From positions 744,001-808,000 of the forward strand of contig CAWBSM010000004.1 in NCBI GenBank assembly GCA_963791455.1: a stretch of DNA of 64,000 nt. Direction: 5' to 3'. Within the stretch, counting starts at the first letter, position 1. Each line of letters begins with the position of its first letter. The position numbers and the translations under genes were made by a program. The notes under the pieces are model-generated. The model was not told the origin of the DNA. It searched no databases and saw only the letters and a list, made by a program, of their open reading frames with translations. Shown here in pieces: positions 38,379-47,766 of the stretch. The stretch is from Bog-473 sp963791455 (GTDB lineage: Bacteria; Actinomycetota; Acidimicrobiia; Acidimicrobiales; RAAP-2).

Positions 38379-41036
38379 ATGACCACTCGTCGGATTGCCA
38401 TCGTTCCGCACACGCACTGGGACCGTGAATGGTACAAGTCCTACCAGGACTTCCGCCTGGCCCTGGTGGAACTGATCGACACCTTGATCCCACTCCTCGA
38501 ACGCGACGCCAGCTATCCCCACTTCATGCTCGACGGACAGATGGCTGTGGTCGACGACTACCTCGAGGTTCGGCCCCAAGCCGAGGGGCGGCTGCGGGCG
38601 CTGGCCGCCGCGGGCAGGGTCAGCATGGGGCCCTGGTACATCTTGATGGACGAATTCCTGGCCTCGGGCGAGACCATCGTGCGCAACCTGCAGATGGGTC
38701 TGCTCCGGGGCGCCGCCTTCGGGGGCGTGATGAAACTCGGGTATCTGCCCGACATGTTCGGCCACATCGCCCAGATGCCGCAGATCCTCCGTCTGGCGGG
38801 CTTCCGCGACGCCGTCGTGTGGCGAGGCGTGCCTTCGCAAGTGACCAAGAACGCCTTCGTGTGGGAGGCGCCTGACGGCTCGTCCGTGCGCGCCGAATAC
38901 CTCCCCGTAGGCTACGGCAACGGGGCCTCGCTGCCCGACGACGCCAAGGCGCTCGTCCGGCGCACGCGTGACAACGTGGCCGAAGTCGCGGACTTCCTGA
39001 TCGACGACCTGCTCTGCATGAACGGCTCGGACCATCTCATGCCCCAGCCGTGGCTCGGCCGGGTGGTGGCCGAGGCCAACGACATGCAGGACGAGTTCGC
39101 TTTCGAGGTGACCTCGCTCCCCGGCTACCTGGCCGGTACGTCCACTGAGGGCCTGACCCGGGTCCGGGGCGAGCTGCGTTCGGGGTTCCGCGCCAACATG
39201 CTGATGGGCGTCACCTCCAACCGCGTCGATGTGAAGCGCGAGGGTGCGGTGGCCGAGCGGGAGCTGGAGAGGCGATCGGAGCCCCTGGCTGCCCTGTTCC
39301 AGCGGCCCGAGGACTACCCGGATCGACTGCTCGAGCTGGCCTGGCTGGAGATGGTGCGCAACTCTGCCCACGACTCCATCTGTGCCTGCTCGGTCGACGA
39401 CGTGGTCGACGCCGTGCTGCACCGCTACGCCGAAGCGCGCGCGATCGCCGCCGGGCTGGCCGATCGCGCGGTGAAGACCTTCGCCCGCTCGCTGGCCGAA
39501 TCCGGCCCCACCGTCCTCAACCCCTCCCCCCGGGCACGGTCCGGCGTCGTCGAGCTGGTCGTCCCGGCCGACGGTCCGGCGCCGGCAAACGTGCAGGTGC
39601 TGTCGGAGAGATCCGGGCTTCCAGGATCGATGGTGCTCGACGCGGACACCGTGCGGACCGTACTCGGCATGATGCAGGGACCCAAGATCAGCGATGACGC
39701 CTGGATCCACGAGGTCCGTGTCGAGGACACCGAGGAAGGCTTCGACATCACCGTCTCGGTCGGGACCGAAGAGAAGAACGACGTCCCCATCGCCGAGGCG
39801 AAACAGGACGTCTACACACGGCTGGGCGCACGACCCGACGCCGTCGTGCGGGTCGCCATGGACCAGCCGTCGACCCGCAGGATCGTGGCACGTTCGGCCG
39901 AAGTGCCCGGGTACGGCTGGCGGGCCTTCGAGGCCACCACGCTGGAGCACCCAGTCCAAGTGAGCGAGACGGAGGCCGCCGTGGAGCTCACCAACGGGCT
40001 GGTTCGGGTGACGGTCGACCCAACGAACGGGACCTTCGCGCTGGACGGCGTGCCCGGCTACGGCCGGCTGGTCGACGGTGGTGACCTCGGCGACTCCTAC
40101 AACTACTCACCGCCCCGCCAGGACTCTTTCGTCGACACACCGGAGTTCGTGACCGTGCGGGTCGACGAGCCGGGGCCGGTGCGGGCGCGCCTGCACATCA
40201 CCAGCACCTACGTCTGGCCCGACCGCGTCGACGGGTCGTCCCAGGCGCGGGTCGACGAACAGCGGGTCGAGATCGGCAGCGACGTTGAACTCCGGGCCGA
40301 CGACGCGGTGGTGAGGGTCACGACCACCTTCGTGAACCCGAGCGGGGACCACCGCTTACGTGTCCACCACCCGCTCCCCGAGCCGGCTCGCCATTCGGAG
40401 GCGGAGAGTGCGTTCACCGTTGTGACGCGTGGTCTTACCGCCGAAGGGCGCCCCGACGAGTTCGGTCTCCCGACGGCACCGGCCCAGCGCTTCGTGACGG
40501 CCGGGCGCCTCACGGTGGCGCACGAAGGCGTCTGCGAGTACGAGCTCGTCGACGTGGAGGGCGACGCCGCCCGGACGCTCGCGCTGACCGTGGTGCGCTC
40601 TACCGGAATGCTGTCCCGGCTCGGCATGGCCTACCGCCCTTTCCCGGCCGGCCCAATGACGCCCGTCGCGGGGCTGCAGATGCGAGGGAAGCGGGTCACC
40701 CTGCGCTACGCGCTCGCGCTCGACTGCGAGGAGCCCTACCGCCTGGCCGACGATGTGCTGCTCCCGCTCGAGGTGGTGTCCAGTCTGGGCGGTGGCAGCC
40801 GGCCCGCGTCGGGGAACGAGCTGACGGTCCACGGCGCCGAGGTCAGCGCGCTTCATCGCGTCGCCGGGGTCCTCGAGGCCCGTGTCTTCAACCCCACCGA
40901 CCAGTCGGCAGTCGTCTCGTTCCCCGGCCGCTCCGGCTGGCTGGTGGATCTGCGCGGCTACCCGCTCGAGCCTTTCGAGGGTTCGTTCGAGCTACGCCCC
41001 TTCGGCATCGCCACCGCCCGCCTGCACTCCGTCTGA
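38379..41036 (+). CDS. Glycoside hydrolase family 38 alpha-mannosidase-like enzyme
   Basis: 885 residues. The GH38 N-terminal catalytic domain begins with HTHWDREWYKSYQDFR (zinc His/Asp). The likely nucleophile Asp is in GYLPDMFGHIAQMPQ, and NSAHDSICACS supplies the further zinc-binding His. The middle and C-terminal beta-domains follow (EVRVEDTEEGFDITV onward). It hydrolyses alpha-mannosides, or in bacteria sometimes mannosylglycerate-type glycosides; the target is unclear. No signal peptide is seen, so it is probably cytoplasmic. Its 3' end overlaps the convergent adenylate cyclase gene by 45 bp. Confidence 0.92.
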   Translation: MTTRRIAIVPHTHWDREWYKSYQDFRLALVELIDTLIPLLERDASYPHFMLDGQMAVVDDYLEVRPQAEGRLRALAAAGRVSMGPWYILMDEFLASGETIVRNLQMGLLRGAAFGGVMKLGYLPDMFGHIAQMPQILRLAGFRDAVVWRGVPSQVTKNAFVWEAPDGSSVRAEYLPVGYGNGASLPDDAKALVRRTRDNVAEVADFLIDDLLCMNGSDHLMPQPWLGRVVAEANDMQDEFAFEVTSLPGYLAGTSTEGLTRVRGELRSGFRANMLMGVTSNRVDVKREGAVAERELERRSEPLAALFQRPEDYPDRLLELAWLEMVRNSAHDSICACSVDDVVDAVLHRYAEARAIAAGLADRAVKTFARSLAESGPTVLNPSPRARSGVVELVVPADGPAPANVQVLSERSGLPGSMVLDADTVRTVLGMMQGPKISDDAWIHEVRVEDTEEGFDITVSVGTEEKNDVPIAEAKQDVYTRLGARPDAVVRVAMDQPSTRRIVARSAEVPGYGWRAFEATTLEHPVQVSETEAAVELTNGLVRVTVDPTNGTFALDGVPGYGRLVDGGDLGDSYNYSPPRQDSFVDTPEFVTVRVDEPGPVRARLHITSTYVWPDRVDGSSQARVDEQRVEIGSDVELRADDAVVRVTTTFVNPSGDHRLRVHHPLPEPARHSEAESAFTVVTRGLTAEGRPDEFGLPTAPAQRFVTAGRLTVAHEGVCEYELVDVEGDAARTLALTVVRSTGMLSRLGMAYRPFPAGPMTPVAGLQMRGKRVTLRYALALDCEEPYRLADDVLLPLEVVSSLGGGSRPASGNELTVHGAEVSALHRVAGVLEARVFNPTDQSAVVSFPGRSGWLVDLRGYPLEPFEGSFELRPFGIATARLHSV

Positions 41037-42287
41037 GCCGGCGCCCCGGCTCGACGTGAGCAGGCGCTCGCCGACGCCCCGCAGCTCTTCGAGGTCACGC
41101 AACACCTCGGAGAGCCGTTCCCAGCGCACGTTGCGCCGGCGGTCGGCGGCGGCACCGGTGCCGTCGGCCTCCTGACCGACCCGGCCGCACCACCACAGCT
41201 GCACGCGGCCCAGGTCCTTGAGCAGCCGTGGTCGCAGGGACCGACCGGTGAATTCGCCCGACGCCTGCTCCATGAGGGAGGCGTGAAACTCGTCGGACAT
41301 GAGGACCGTCCCGGGGTTGGCGATATTGACGATCCGGTGGGCCAGGTTCACCGTGGGGCCGAAATAGTCGCCGTCCCGCAGGAGCACCGGACCGCACGCC
41401 AGCCCGACCCGAACATCAGAGAGGAGATCGTCGTCGGCGTAGGCGTCGGCCAGGGCCAGCCCGATCCGCGCCGCGTCGACGACGTTGTCCACCACGAACA
41501 TGACCTCGTCGCCGATCATCTTGACGACCCGCCCGCGAGCGCTGGTCACGATGTCGTGGGAGAGCTCCTCGAAACGACGTACGACGGCCGCGAGCTCCTC
41601 GTCGGTCAGGTGCTGGCTCAAGAGCGTGAATCCGACCATGTCGGCGAATCCCACGGCGAGCGCCGGACTCTGCCCCGGGGCGAGGCCATGGCTTCGTAGC
41701 ATCATGCTGCGTTGGATCCCCGCCGCCAGCTGACGGCGCCACACGAACTCGAGCAGTTTCGCCATGGCGGGGATCGTCACGTCGGCCACGCTGGCGAAAG
41801 CCTCGGCCGAGAGGACCGGATCGACCTCCGCGCTCACCATGTCACCGGGCACCAGCTCCGCCTCGGCGATGCGCGTCATCGAGGAGCCGATGACGCGGGC
41901 CATCTGCACCGCCATCTCTGAGTCCGCCGCGCCGAGTGCCTGCAGGCCCTGAAAGAGGCGCACCGCTTCAAGGTCGAGATCGGTGAAGGCTGGGTCGTCG
42001 TCGGCCACCCCGGGGAACCCGAGTGCCCGCCAGAACCGCTCCAGCTTGTCGATGGCGACCCCGGTGAGCTCTGCGACCTCGATACGCGAGTAGCGACGGC
42101 GCGACGGGATGAGCAAGCGGTCGGCGGCGAAGAGGTCGATCACGCCGTCGGCGACGGCACGGTCGATCTCCTCCTCCGTCGCCCCGTGCATCAAGAGAAT
42201 CTCCTTGACGTGGTCCAAAGCGGCGTCCCGACGAGCCTGGTCGCCGGCGTCGGGGACCATGTCATGTCTGTGGAAGAGCCCGCTCAT
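40992..42287 (-). CDS. Class III adenylate cyclase with Rv1264-like N-terminal regulatory domain
   Basis: 431 residues. The C-terminal cyclase homology domain shows FADMVGFT and KMIGDEVMF (metal Asp residues and an adenine-specifying Lys) and DYFGPTVNLAHRI (Asp, then Asn/Arg transition-state pair), so it should be active as a homodimer making cAMP. The N-terminal about 180 residues (RRYSRIEVAELTGVAIDKLERFWRALGF) resemble the autoinhibitory, pH-sensing domain of mycobacterial Rv1264. There is no membrane segment. The ATG 42287 overlaps the gpsA stop (ATGA), so the two are translated together. The link of a cAMP enzyme to glycerol-3-phosphate synthesis is suggestive only. Confidence 0.9.
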   Translation of the reverse strand: MSGLFHRHDMVPDAGDQARRDAALDHVKEILLMHGATEEEIDRAVADGVIDLFAADRLLIPSRRRYSRIEVAELTGVAIDKLERFWRALGFPGVADDDPAFTDLDLEAVRLFQGLQALGAADSEMAVQMARVIGSSMTRIAEAELVPGDMVSAEVDPVLSAEAFASVADVTIPAMAKLLEFVWRRQLAAGIQRSMMLRSHGLAPGQSPALAVGFADMVGFTLLSQHLTDEELAAVVRRFEELSHDIVTSARGRVVKMIGDEVMFVVDNVVDAARIGLALADAYADDDLLSDVRVGLACGPVLLRDGDYFGPTVNLAHRIVNIANPGTVLMSDEFHASLMEQASGEFTGRSLRPRLLKDLGRVQLWWCGRVGQEADGTGAAADRRRNVRWERLSEVLRDLEELRGVGERLLTSSRGAGSDGVQAGGGDAEGA

Positions 42288-43306
42288 CGAGGCAGGCTCC
42301 GGAGGAGCGCCTCGTCCCATTCGGGTCGGGACGGCCGCTTCATGAGGTTCATCAAGGCTTCGGCCGGAGATGAACGCCCGTCGACGATGGCACGCACCTG
42401 TTCGGCGATGGGCATCTCGACGCCATGCGCCGCGGCCAGCTCGACCAGCGGCCCGGCACTCTTGACGCCCTCGGCCACCATGTGCATGCTGCCGATGATC
42501 TCGTCGAGGGTCCGGCCCTCACCGAGCGCGTAGCCGACCATCCGGTTCCGGCTCAGAGGGCTGGCGCAGGTCGCGACCAGGTCCCCGACGCCAGCCAGGC
42601 CGCCAAAGGTGAGCACTTTCCCCCCGAGCGCCACACCGAGACGACCCAGTTCGGCCAGGCCCCGCGTGATGAGGACGGCGCGGGTGTTGTCCCCCAGGCC
42701 CAGCCCGTCGCCGATTCCGGCAGCGATGGCCATCACGTTCTTGGTCGCGCCGGCGATCTCGCAGCCGATCACGTCGGTGCCCATATAGGTACGAAAGGTA
42801 CGGGTGTGCACCAAGGCCTGCACACGGCTTGCCAACACGGCATCGGGCAGGGCGACCACGCAAGCGGCCGGATGACCCTGCGCCACCTCGCGGGCCAAGT
42901 TGGGACCGGTGAGCACACCGGCCGGGACGCCGGGCAGCACCTGGGCCGCGACTTCCGACATCCGGAGGTTGGTCCCCATCTCAATTCCTTTGGCCAGGCT
43001 GACGACGGCGTCGATCCCGCCCGCCAGCGGCTGGGCGTCGCTGAGGACATCACGGAACCCGTGCGAGGGAACCGCCATGAATACAATCCCCACACCTTCG
43101 AGCGCCTCGGCCAGCGAGGACGTCACGACCAACCCGTCAGGGAGCCGGAGGCCCGGGAGGTACCTCTCGTTCTCGCGCGTTTCCCGGATGGACGCGGCGA
43201 GCTCGGAGGAGCGCACCCACAGCGCTGCCGGATTGCCCACGGCGACGATGCTCGCCACGGCGGTCCCCCACGACCCGGCACCGATCACTGCCACCCGCTC
43301 GCTCAT
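42284..43306 (-). CDS. gpsA: NAD(P)H-dependent glycerol-3-phosphate dehydrogenase
   Basis: 340 residues. The N-terminal Rossmann motif VIGAGSWGTAVA is followed by NERYLPGL and SLAKGIE. GPNLAREVAQG and the catalytic Lys in GATKNVMAIAAGI come next, and CASPLSRNRMVGYALGEG closes the family signature. It reduces dihydroxyacetone phosphate to sn-glycerol-3-phosphate for phospholipids. The ATG at 43306 is 7 nt after TAGTCT (43319-43314), so the gpsA-cyclase mRNA is probably leaderless. Confidence 0.95.
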   Translation of the reverse strand: MSERVAVIGAGSWGTAVASIVAVGNPAALWVRSSELAASIRETRENERYLPGLRLPDGLVVTSSLAEALEGVGIVFMAVPSHGFRDVLSDAQPLAGGIDAVVSLAKGIEMGTNLRMSEVAAQVLPGVPAGVLTGPNLAREVAQGHPAACVVALPDAVLASRVQALVHTRTFRTYMGTDVIGCEIAGATKNVMAIAAGIGDGLGLGDNTRAVLITRGLAELGRLGVALGGKVLTFGGLAGVGDLVATCASPLSRNRMVGYALGEGRTLDEIIGSMHMVAEGVKSAGPLVELAAAHGVEMPIAEQVRAIVDGRSSPAEALMNLMKRPSRPEWDEALLRSLPR

Positions 43307-43352
43307 GCACAAGAGACTACGGCGGCCCCGCGAGGTCCTCGGCGTTGACCCC

Positions 43353-43364
43353 TACACTGTCCGG
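43353..43364 (+). promoter_or_regulatory. Predicted -10 element for leaderless cofC mRNA
   Basis: TACACT (43353-43358), 6 nt, then GTG 43365. It is 34 bp from the divergent gpsA -10 element. Confidence 0.5.
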
Positions 43365-43994
43365 GTGTCGAGGGCTACCGGGCCGGCAGCGCGTGATGCG
43401 CACGCGGTGTCCGACACCTGGCTGGGACACGAGGTCGTCCTGGTCCCCGTCAAGGGGTTCCACCTGGCCAAGCGGAGGCTGGGTTCCACCATGGCGGATC
43501 CGGAGCGGGAACGGTTGGTACGGGCCATGGCGTCGCATGTGGTGTTGGCGTCTGCACCACTTCGTGTCGCCGTCGTCTGCGACGACGAGGATGTGGCGCG
43601 GTGGGCGACGGATATGGGTGCTGCCGTCATGTGGGAGCCCGGGCAGGGTCTCAACGGCGCCGTCCGAGCGGGGGTCGAGCGCCTGGCGCGCGCCGGCACC
43701 CGCTGGGTGACCGTCGCCCATGGCGACCTCCCCCGGGCGCGCGGACTGGGCACACTCACAGGGTTCGATGGCGTGACCCTCGTCCCCGACCGGCGCGACG
43801 ACGGCACCAACGTGCTCAGGCTCCCCGTCGGACACGACTTCCACTTCGCGTACGGCCCACGCTCGTTCCGGGCCCACCGGGCCGAGGCGGCGCGTCTCGG
43901 GCTCCCCATCCGCGTGCTGCGGGACCCGGACCTGGCCTACGACGTCGACTGGCCCGCCGACGTGGTCGAACTCGGCCCAGGTCCTCTGACATGA
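43365..43994 (+). CDS. cofC: 2-phospho-L-lactate/phosphoenolpyruvate guanylyltransferase
   Basis: The 209-residue protein starts with VLVPVKGFHLAKRRLG, the CofC/FbiD nucleotide-binding opening. HGDLPRARGL follows, and FDGVTLVPDRRDDGTNVL is the family core with DGTN. The family couples GTP to 2-phospholactate or phosphoenolpyruvate in coenzyme F420 biosynthesis. No other cof/fbi genes are adjacent, but an F420-dependent Ddn-like reductase lies at 47767. A leaderless start is supported by the TACACT box. The N-terminus is about 25 residues longer than usual; an internal start is possible. Confidence 0.87.
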   Translation: MSRATGPAARDAHAVSDTWLGHEVVLVPVKGFHLAKRRLGSTMADPERERLVRAMASHVVLASAPLRVAVVCDDEDVARWATDMGAAVMWEPGQGLNGAVRAGVERLARAGTRWVTVAHGDLPRARGLGTLTGFDGVTLVPDRRDDGTNVLRLPVGHDFHFAYGPRSFRAHRAEAARLGLPIRVLRDPDLAYDVDWPADVVELGPGPLT

Positions 43995-44022
43995 AGCCGG
44001 GGGCCCGAGGGCCCCCGGCTTC
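43993..44022. terminator. Strong 14-bp hairpin between convergent cofC and H1-like genes
   Basis: GAAGCCGGGGGCCC and GGGCCCCCGGCTTC form a perfect 14-bp stem with a 2-nt loop (the real loop would open a little). No long T-run follows on either side. It overlaps the cofC stop and can serve both directions. Confidence 0.75.
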
Positions 44023-44046
44023 ACATGTTCGCTACGGAACGCAGGC

Positions 44047-44406
44047 TTAGCGCCGACGGGCCGCCTTCTTGGCCGGAGCCCGCTTGGTGGCAACCCGCCT
44101 CTTGACGGCCTTGCGAGCAGGAGCCCGCTTCTTCGTCGCCTTGCGAGCAGGAGCCCGCTTCTTCGTCGCCTTGCGGGCCGGAGCCTTCCGGGCAGCCTTC
44201 TTGGCCGGAGCCCGCTTCTTTGTGGCCTTGCGAGCTGAAGCCCGCTTCTTGGCCGCCTTCTTGGCGGGGGCCCGCTTCACGGACTTCCGAGCCGGAGCCC
44301 GCTTGACGGCCTTCTTGGCCGGTGCGCGCTTCGCTGCCTTCTTTGCCGGGGCCCGTTTTTTGGCGGCCTTTCTGGCCGGGGCCCTTCTTTTTGCGGCTAC
44401 TGCCAC
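44047..44406 (-). CDS. Histone H1-like, Lys/Arg/Ala/Pro-rich DNA-binding protein
   Basis: The 119-residue protein consists almost only of RAPAKKA/RAPARKA repeats, as in H1-like proteins and the tails of actinobacterial HupB. It should bind DNA non-specifically and compact the nucleoid; there is no HU fold here. A GGGAGGTG ribosome site before the GTG start supports real expression. Similar basic repeats form the tail of the NYN protein (19715-21124). Base composition and repeats make this ORF prone to copy-number change. Confidence 0.8.
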   Translation of the reverse strand: MAVAAKRRAPARKAAKKRAPAKKAAKRAPAKKAVKRAPARKSVKRAPAKKAAKKRASARKATKKRAPAKKAARKAPARKATKKRAPARKATKKRAPARKAVKRRVATKRAPAKKAARRR

Positions 44407-44925
44407 AGGTGCACCTCCCTAGGAGCATTGTCACTGAATAGAGGTGAAGCCTGCGCCACGCCGGGGGTCACAGCCCCACACCGTGCGCACTGCCGCACCG
44501 ATTCACTGTTTGGCGCCGGATGACGCTGCGGCAACGGCATCATCGACACCACCGCATCACGCCACACCGACCTGAATTGCCCGAGTTGCAACGTCACATT
44601 GACCGACGAGCGACACGACGAGGGACGCGCGAAAGACGAACCGACAACGTTCGCTCGGCGCGCCACAAATGGTCGTGTCGCAGCACATGTCAAACCTCCC
44701 TCACACTTCGGGTACACACATTCTTCTGTCGTCAACGTGCTCAGGTCAAGCATTCTTTGTTCGCGACGACTATTTGACTTCGTGAGCGAGCTCTGATTCA
44801 CGACCTCGGACGCATGCAATTGCCGCGTGTACTGCGGTCGTTCGTCGCGATCATCGTTTCGTAGTCGCGACACTGAACCATATGTCCTATGGAATTCTTT
44901 GTTCCCCAACACAAACATCACACGC
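44407..44925. other. Intergenic region with lower GC upstream of the coupling protein
   Basis: No convincing gene. A minus-strand ORF exists here, but it lacks family features and includes the H1-like gene's leader. The second half is more AT-rich than the flanks, which fits the left edge of acquired DNA. No tRNA or att repeat was seen. Confidence 0.5.
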
Positions 44926-46332
44926 ATGGAACGCGGCACTCAGGACCATGCCGACAACGTTGATTCGTGCCTGATTTCGACTGCCGCGCTGCGTGAAGTC
45001 CACCGTTTGGCACACCACAGCATCTATGTTGGAAACGGAAGAAACGGGTGGATGTGGGCCGGTCCTCAGCGCTCGACGCTGGTGCTGGGACCGCCGCGAT
45101 CAGGAAAGACATCGTCCCTGGTCATACCCAATATTTTGCTGTCGGAGGGGCCCGTCGTGTCGACGTCGACCAAGCCCGACGTCATGCGAGCGACAGCACC
45201 GTCACGTGCTTGCGACGGTTGGGCGTTCCTCTACGACCCAAGTGGCGAGGTCAACTGCCCACACGGCGTCGAACGCGTCGGATGGTCACCGTTGACCTCC
45301 GCCTCGAATTGGGACGCAGCGATCGTGACCGCCGACGCGATGGTCGGCGCCAGTCGGTTGAGCGTGCCGCGTGCCGGGCACGACCACTGGACCGAACGAG
45401 CCGGTTCGCTACTCTCGACGCTGCTCCATGCCGCCGCACTCGAGAGCCTCCAGATGCAGGACGTCCTCCGGTGGATCGATCGCCACGACGCCGCCCCTGC
45501 GCTCGATATCCTCGCTACTCATGCCGCAGAGCAGGCCACCGCGACCGATCTGCTCACGGGAATCGTCGCCACCGACTCACGGGAACAGTCGGGGATCTGG
45601 TCGACTGCATCGGGGGTGCTGGCGGCGTATCGCACGGAAGGTGTCCTCACGTCAACCCGCACCCCACCGCTCGACCTGGAAGCGTTCTGCAGCGGCCCCA
45701 ACACACTCTACGTCTGCTCGACGGGGCGACGGCAACGGCAATTCGCCCCGTTGGTCGTCGCGCTCATCGGCGACGTCCGTGACGCGACCTACGAACGTGC
45801 CCGCGGGGTGCGCGGCGGTCCTCCCACACTCCTGGCGCTCGACGAGGTCGCCAACATCGCACCCATCCCCGATCTCCCTGCGATGGTCAGCGAAGGCGCC
45901 GGGCAGGGCCTTCTGGTCCTCGCCTGCCTGCAGGACCTCTCGCAGGCCCGAGCACGCTGGGGTGTGGCTGCCGATGGGTTTCTGTCGCTCTTCGGGACGA
46001 CCGTTGTCCTGCGGGGGATCGGTGACACCGCGACGCTGCGGGACATCAGCGCGTTGGCGGGCCAACGAGAGGTGGCCGCCACGACGGTCAGCCGAACGGT
46101 CGGTCGTTGGGGCCGCATTCGCCCCTCGACATCGGTCGGCTCGGCCCGCCAGCCCCGACTCCCCGTCGATGCCGTCGCCCACGGCACCCCGGGCCGAGCC
46201 CTCGTGCTCGGCCCGGACAAGGAGATACGGGAGGTGGCACTGACGCCGGCACACGAGCATTCGCCCTGGCGCGAGCTGGTGCCGCTGGTACAAGAGCGCA
46301 CGCGGCGGGAACCCCGCGGCCTCGACCGTTGA
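44926..46332 (+). CDS. VirD4/TraG-type conjugation coupling protein, no membrane domain
   Basis: The 468-residue protein has Walker A GPPRSGKTS (residues 55-63), VVSTSTKPDVMRAT, Walker B LLALDEVANIAPIPDL and the motif that follows (GLLVLACLQDLSQARARWG), as in TraG/TraD coupling ATPases. Such proteins bring relaxase-bound DNA to a type IV channel. There are no N-terminal transmembrane helices, so it is a soluble or shortened form. It faces the relaxase gene with a single base between the stops. I saw no VirB-like genes, so the element is at best mobilizable. Start ATG 44926; no clear ribosome site. Confidence 0.85.
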   Translation: MERGTQDHADNVDSCLISTAALREVHRLAHHSIYVGNGRNGWMWAGPQRSTLVLGPPRSGKTSSLVIPNILLSEGPVVSTSTKPDVMRATAPSRACDGWAFLYDPSGEVNCPHGVERVGWSPLTSASNWDAAIVTADAMVGASRLSVPRAGHDHWTERAGSLLSTLLHAAALESLQMQDVLRWIDRHDAAPALDILATHAAEQATATDLLTGIVATDSREQSGIWSTASGVLAAYRTEGVLTSTRTPPLDLEAFCSGPNTLYVCSTGRRQRQFAPLVVALIGDVRDATYERARGVRGGPPTLLALDEVANIAPIPDLPAMVSEGAGQGLLVLACLQDLSQARARWGVAADGFLSLFGTTVVLRGIGDTATLRDISALAGQREVAATTVSRTVGRWGRIRPSTSVGSARQPRLPVDAVAHGTPGRALVLGPDKEIREVALTPAHEHSPWRELVPLVQERTRREPRGLDR

Positions 46333-46333
46333 G

Positions 46334-47735
46334 TCAGCGCCCCAGGCCGAGTTCGACCGCCACCGCCTCGTGGCGCCCGAGCCGAGTGAGAACGTCGTTG
46401 AGGTGCCGGCGAGTGCGGACGAGATCGGCAAGGCGGAGCGCCGGCAGCGCCGCCACGTCGGGCGGGTTGACCTCTCCGAGTGCTTCGGCCGACCGGCCCA
46501 ACTCCCAGCGGTCGCGGTAGGCGTCGATTGCCTGTGCCGCTCCTCTCCACAGCTCATGGTCCTCCGGATGGAGCGGACGGGGGCCTAACGCGCGTAAGAG
46601 GTGGTTGGCCGGCACCACGGAGCGACGCGACCGAAGCGGCTCCGCCACCCCGACGGAGCCGGTCGGCAGCCATTGATCGACGAGCCGTTCGAGAGGATCC
46701 GCCCGCACGCCATCGAGCGCTCCGGCGCCGAACGCGGCCACCACATCTCGGCGCCGGGCTCCGCCGTGTGGGGTGAGAGAGATCACCTCGGCGAAGCGAT
46801 GCTCGTCAAGCGCCGGTCGCCCTCCCGCGCGGTGCGATCGTCCCCGCTCGAACCGCCATTCGGGCGACTCGCCGGCGGCGCGGGCCCGGCGCTCCCACTC
46901 CGCCGCGACGTCGCCATACGCCCGGCTCGGGGCTTTGGCCGGACGAGTGGCCGCCCACGCAACGCGACCACCTCGCCCGGAGCGTGCGCCGACCTCGTAC
47001 ATGTGACGGCGGATGTCCGCACGGCGACTGGAGAACTCACCGAGCAGCTGCGGCTCGACACCGGCGATCTCCCCCGCGCGGCCGGGCATTCGGGTCCATT
47101 GCACACCCAGCGCGGCGCTCAAACCGGCCCGCAGGTCGGCCGCGTAAACCGCCGACGCCGCCTCACGATGGGCTTCGATCCCCCGCCGGTCGCACCCACT
47201 CCAGCGGCCGTCCACACCATGGACAAGGTTTGCCACCACAACATGGCTGTGCAGATGGGGGTCACCGTTCCGGTTGACCGAGTGGGTGAACCGCGCCGCG
47301 ACGATCCCCGTGGTCGGGATTACGACGCGTGCACCCGCTGATCCACGAACGGCGGTGACGGCGTGCTTCTCGAGGTACCTCGAGCGCGCCCGCGACCGCA
47401 TCTGCATGCGCCGCCACCACCTGGCGTGCCGCCGCCTCGCCCCCGAGCGCGAACAACACACTGGCGGACTTGGGGGCGCTGAAGGTCAGGTCGAAGGCCG
47501 TCACACTGACCCGGCCCGAACCCACAGGCTGCCCGGATCGGGGATTCCTTCCCCCGAGCAAGTGACCGAGGCCCTCCGGTGTGACCGCGCCGTGGAGCCC
47601 GAGGCGCTCCGCTGCGGCGCCAACCCAGCGGCCGGGATCGGAAACCGGCAGCTCCCGGGCCAGATCGGACAGGTAGTAATCGGCCCTGTCCCGTCCGACG
47701 CCGTGGATCCCGAGCATCCGGCCCCTCTCGCTCAC
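46334..47735 (-). pseudogene. MobF/TrwC-type relaxase, frameshifted
   Basis: The first part reads MLGIHGVGRDRADYYLSDL with the catalytic Tyr pair, then SVTAFDLTFSAPKSASVLFAL, typical of TrwC relaxases. The frame breaks near 47375. The second part resumes with YLEKHAVTAVRG, then GDPHLHSHVVVANLV, which holds the metal-binding His triad. One extra base inside a perfect 16-bp palindrome (CTCGAGGTACCTCGAG, 47369-47384) explains the break. The total is about 465 residues, so the helicase half of full MobF proteins is missing. It may be a decayed gene, or a sequencing error in an active short relaxase. Start GTG 47735 or ATG 47717, the latter with a better ribosome site. Confidence 0.8.
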
Positions 47736-47766
47736 AACCTCCGTGCTCGGGTGAACGGTCGGCCGC

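Noticed and set aside
44397..44939. 180-residue minus-strand ORF upstream of the coupling protein
   Set aside because: It starts inside the coupling-protein region, ends in the H1-like leader, and has no recognisable features; two scattered Cys pairs are not enough.
44407..47766. Search for integrase, att repeats or tRNA at the edges of the conjugation relic
   Set aside because: No integrase-like motif, no repeated ends and no tRNA-like cloverleaf were found.
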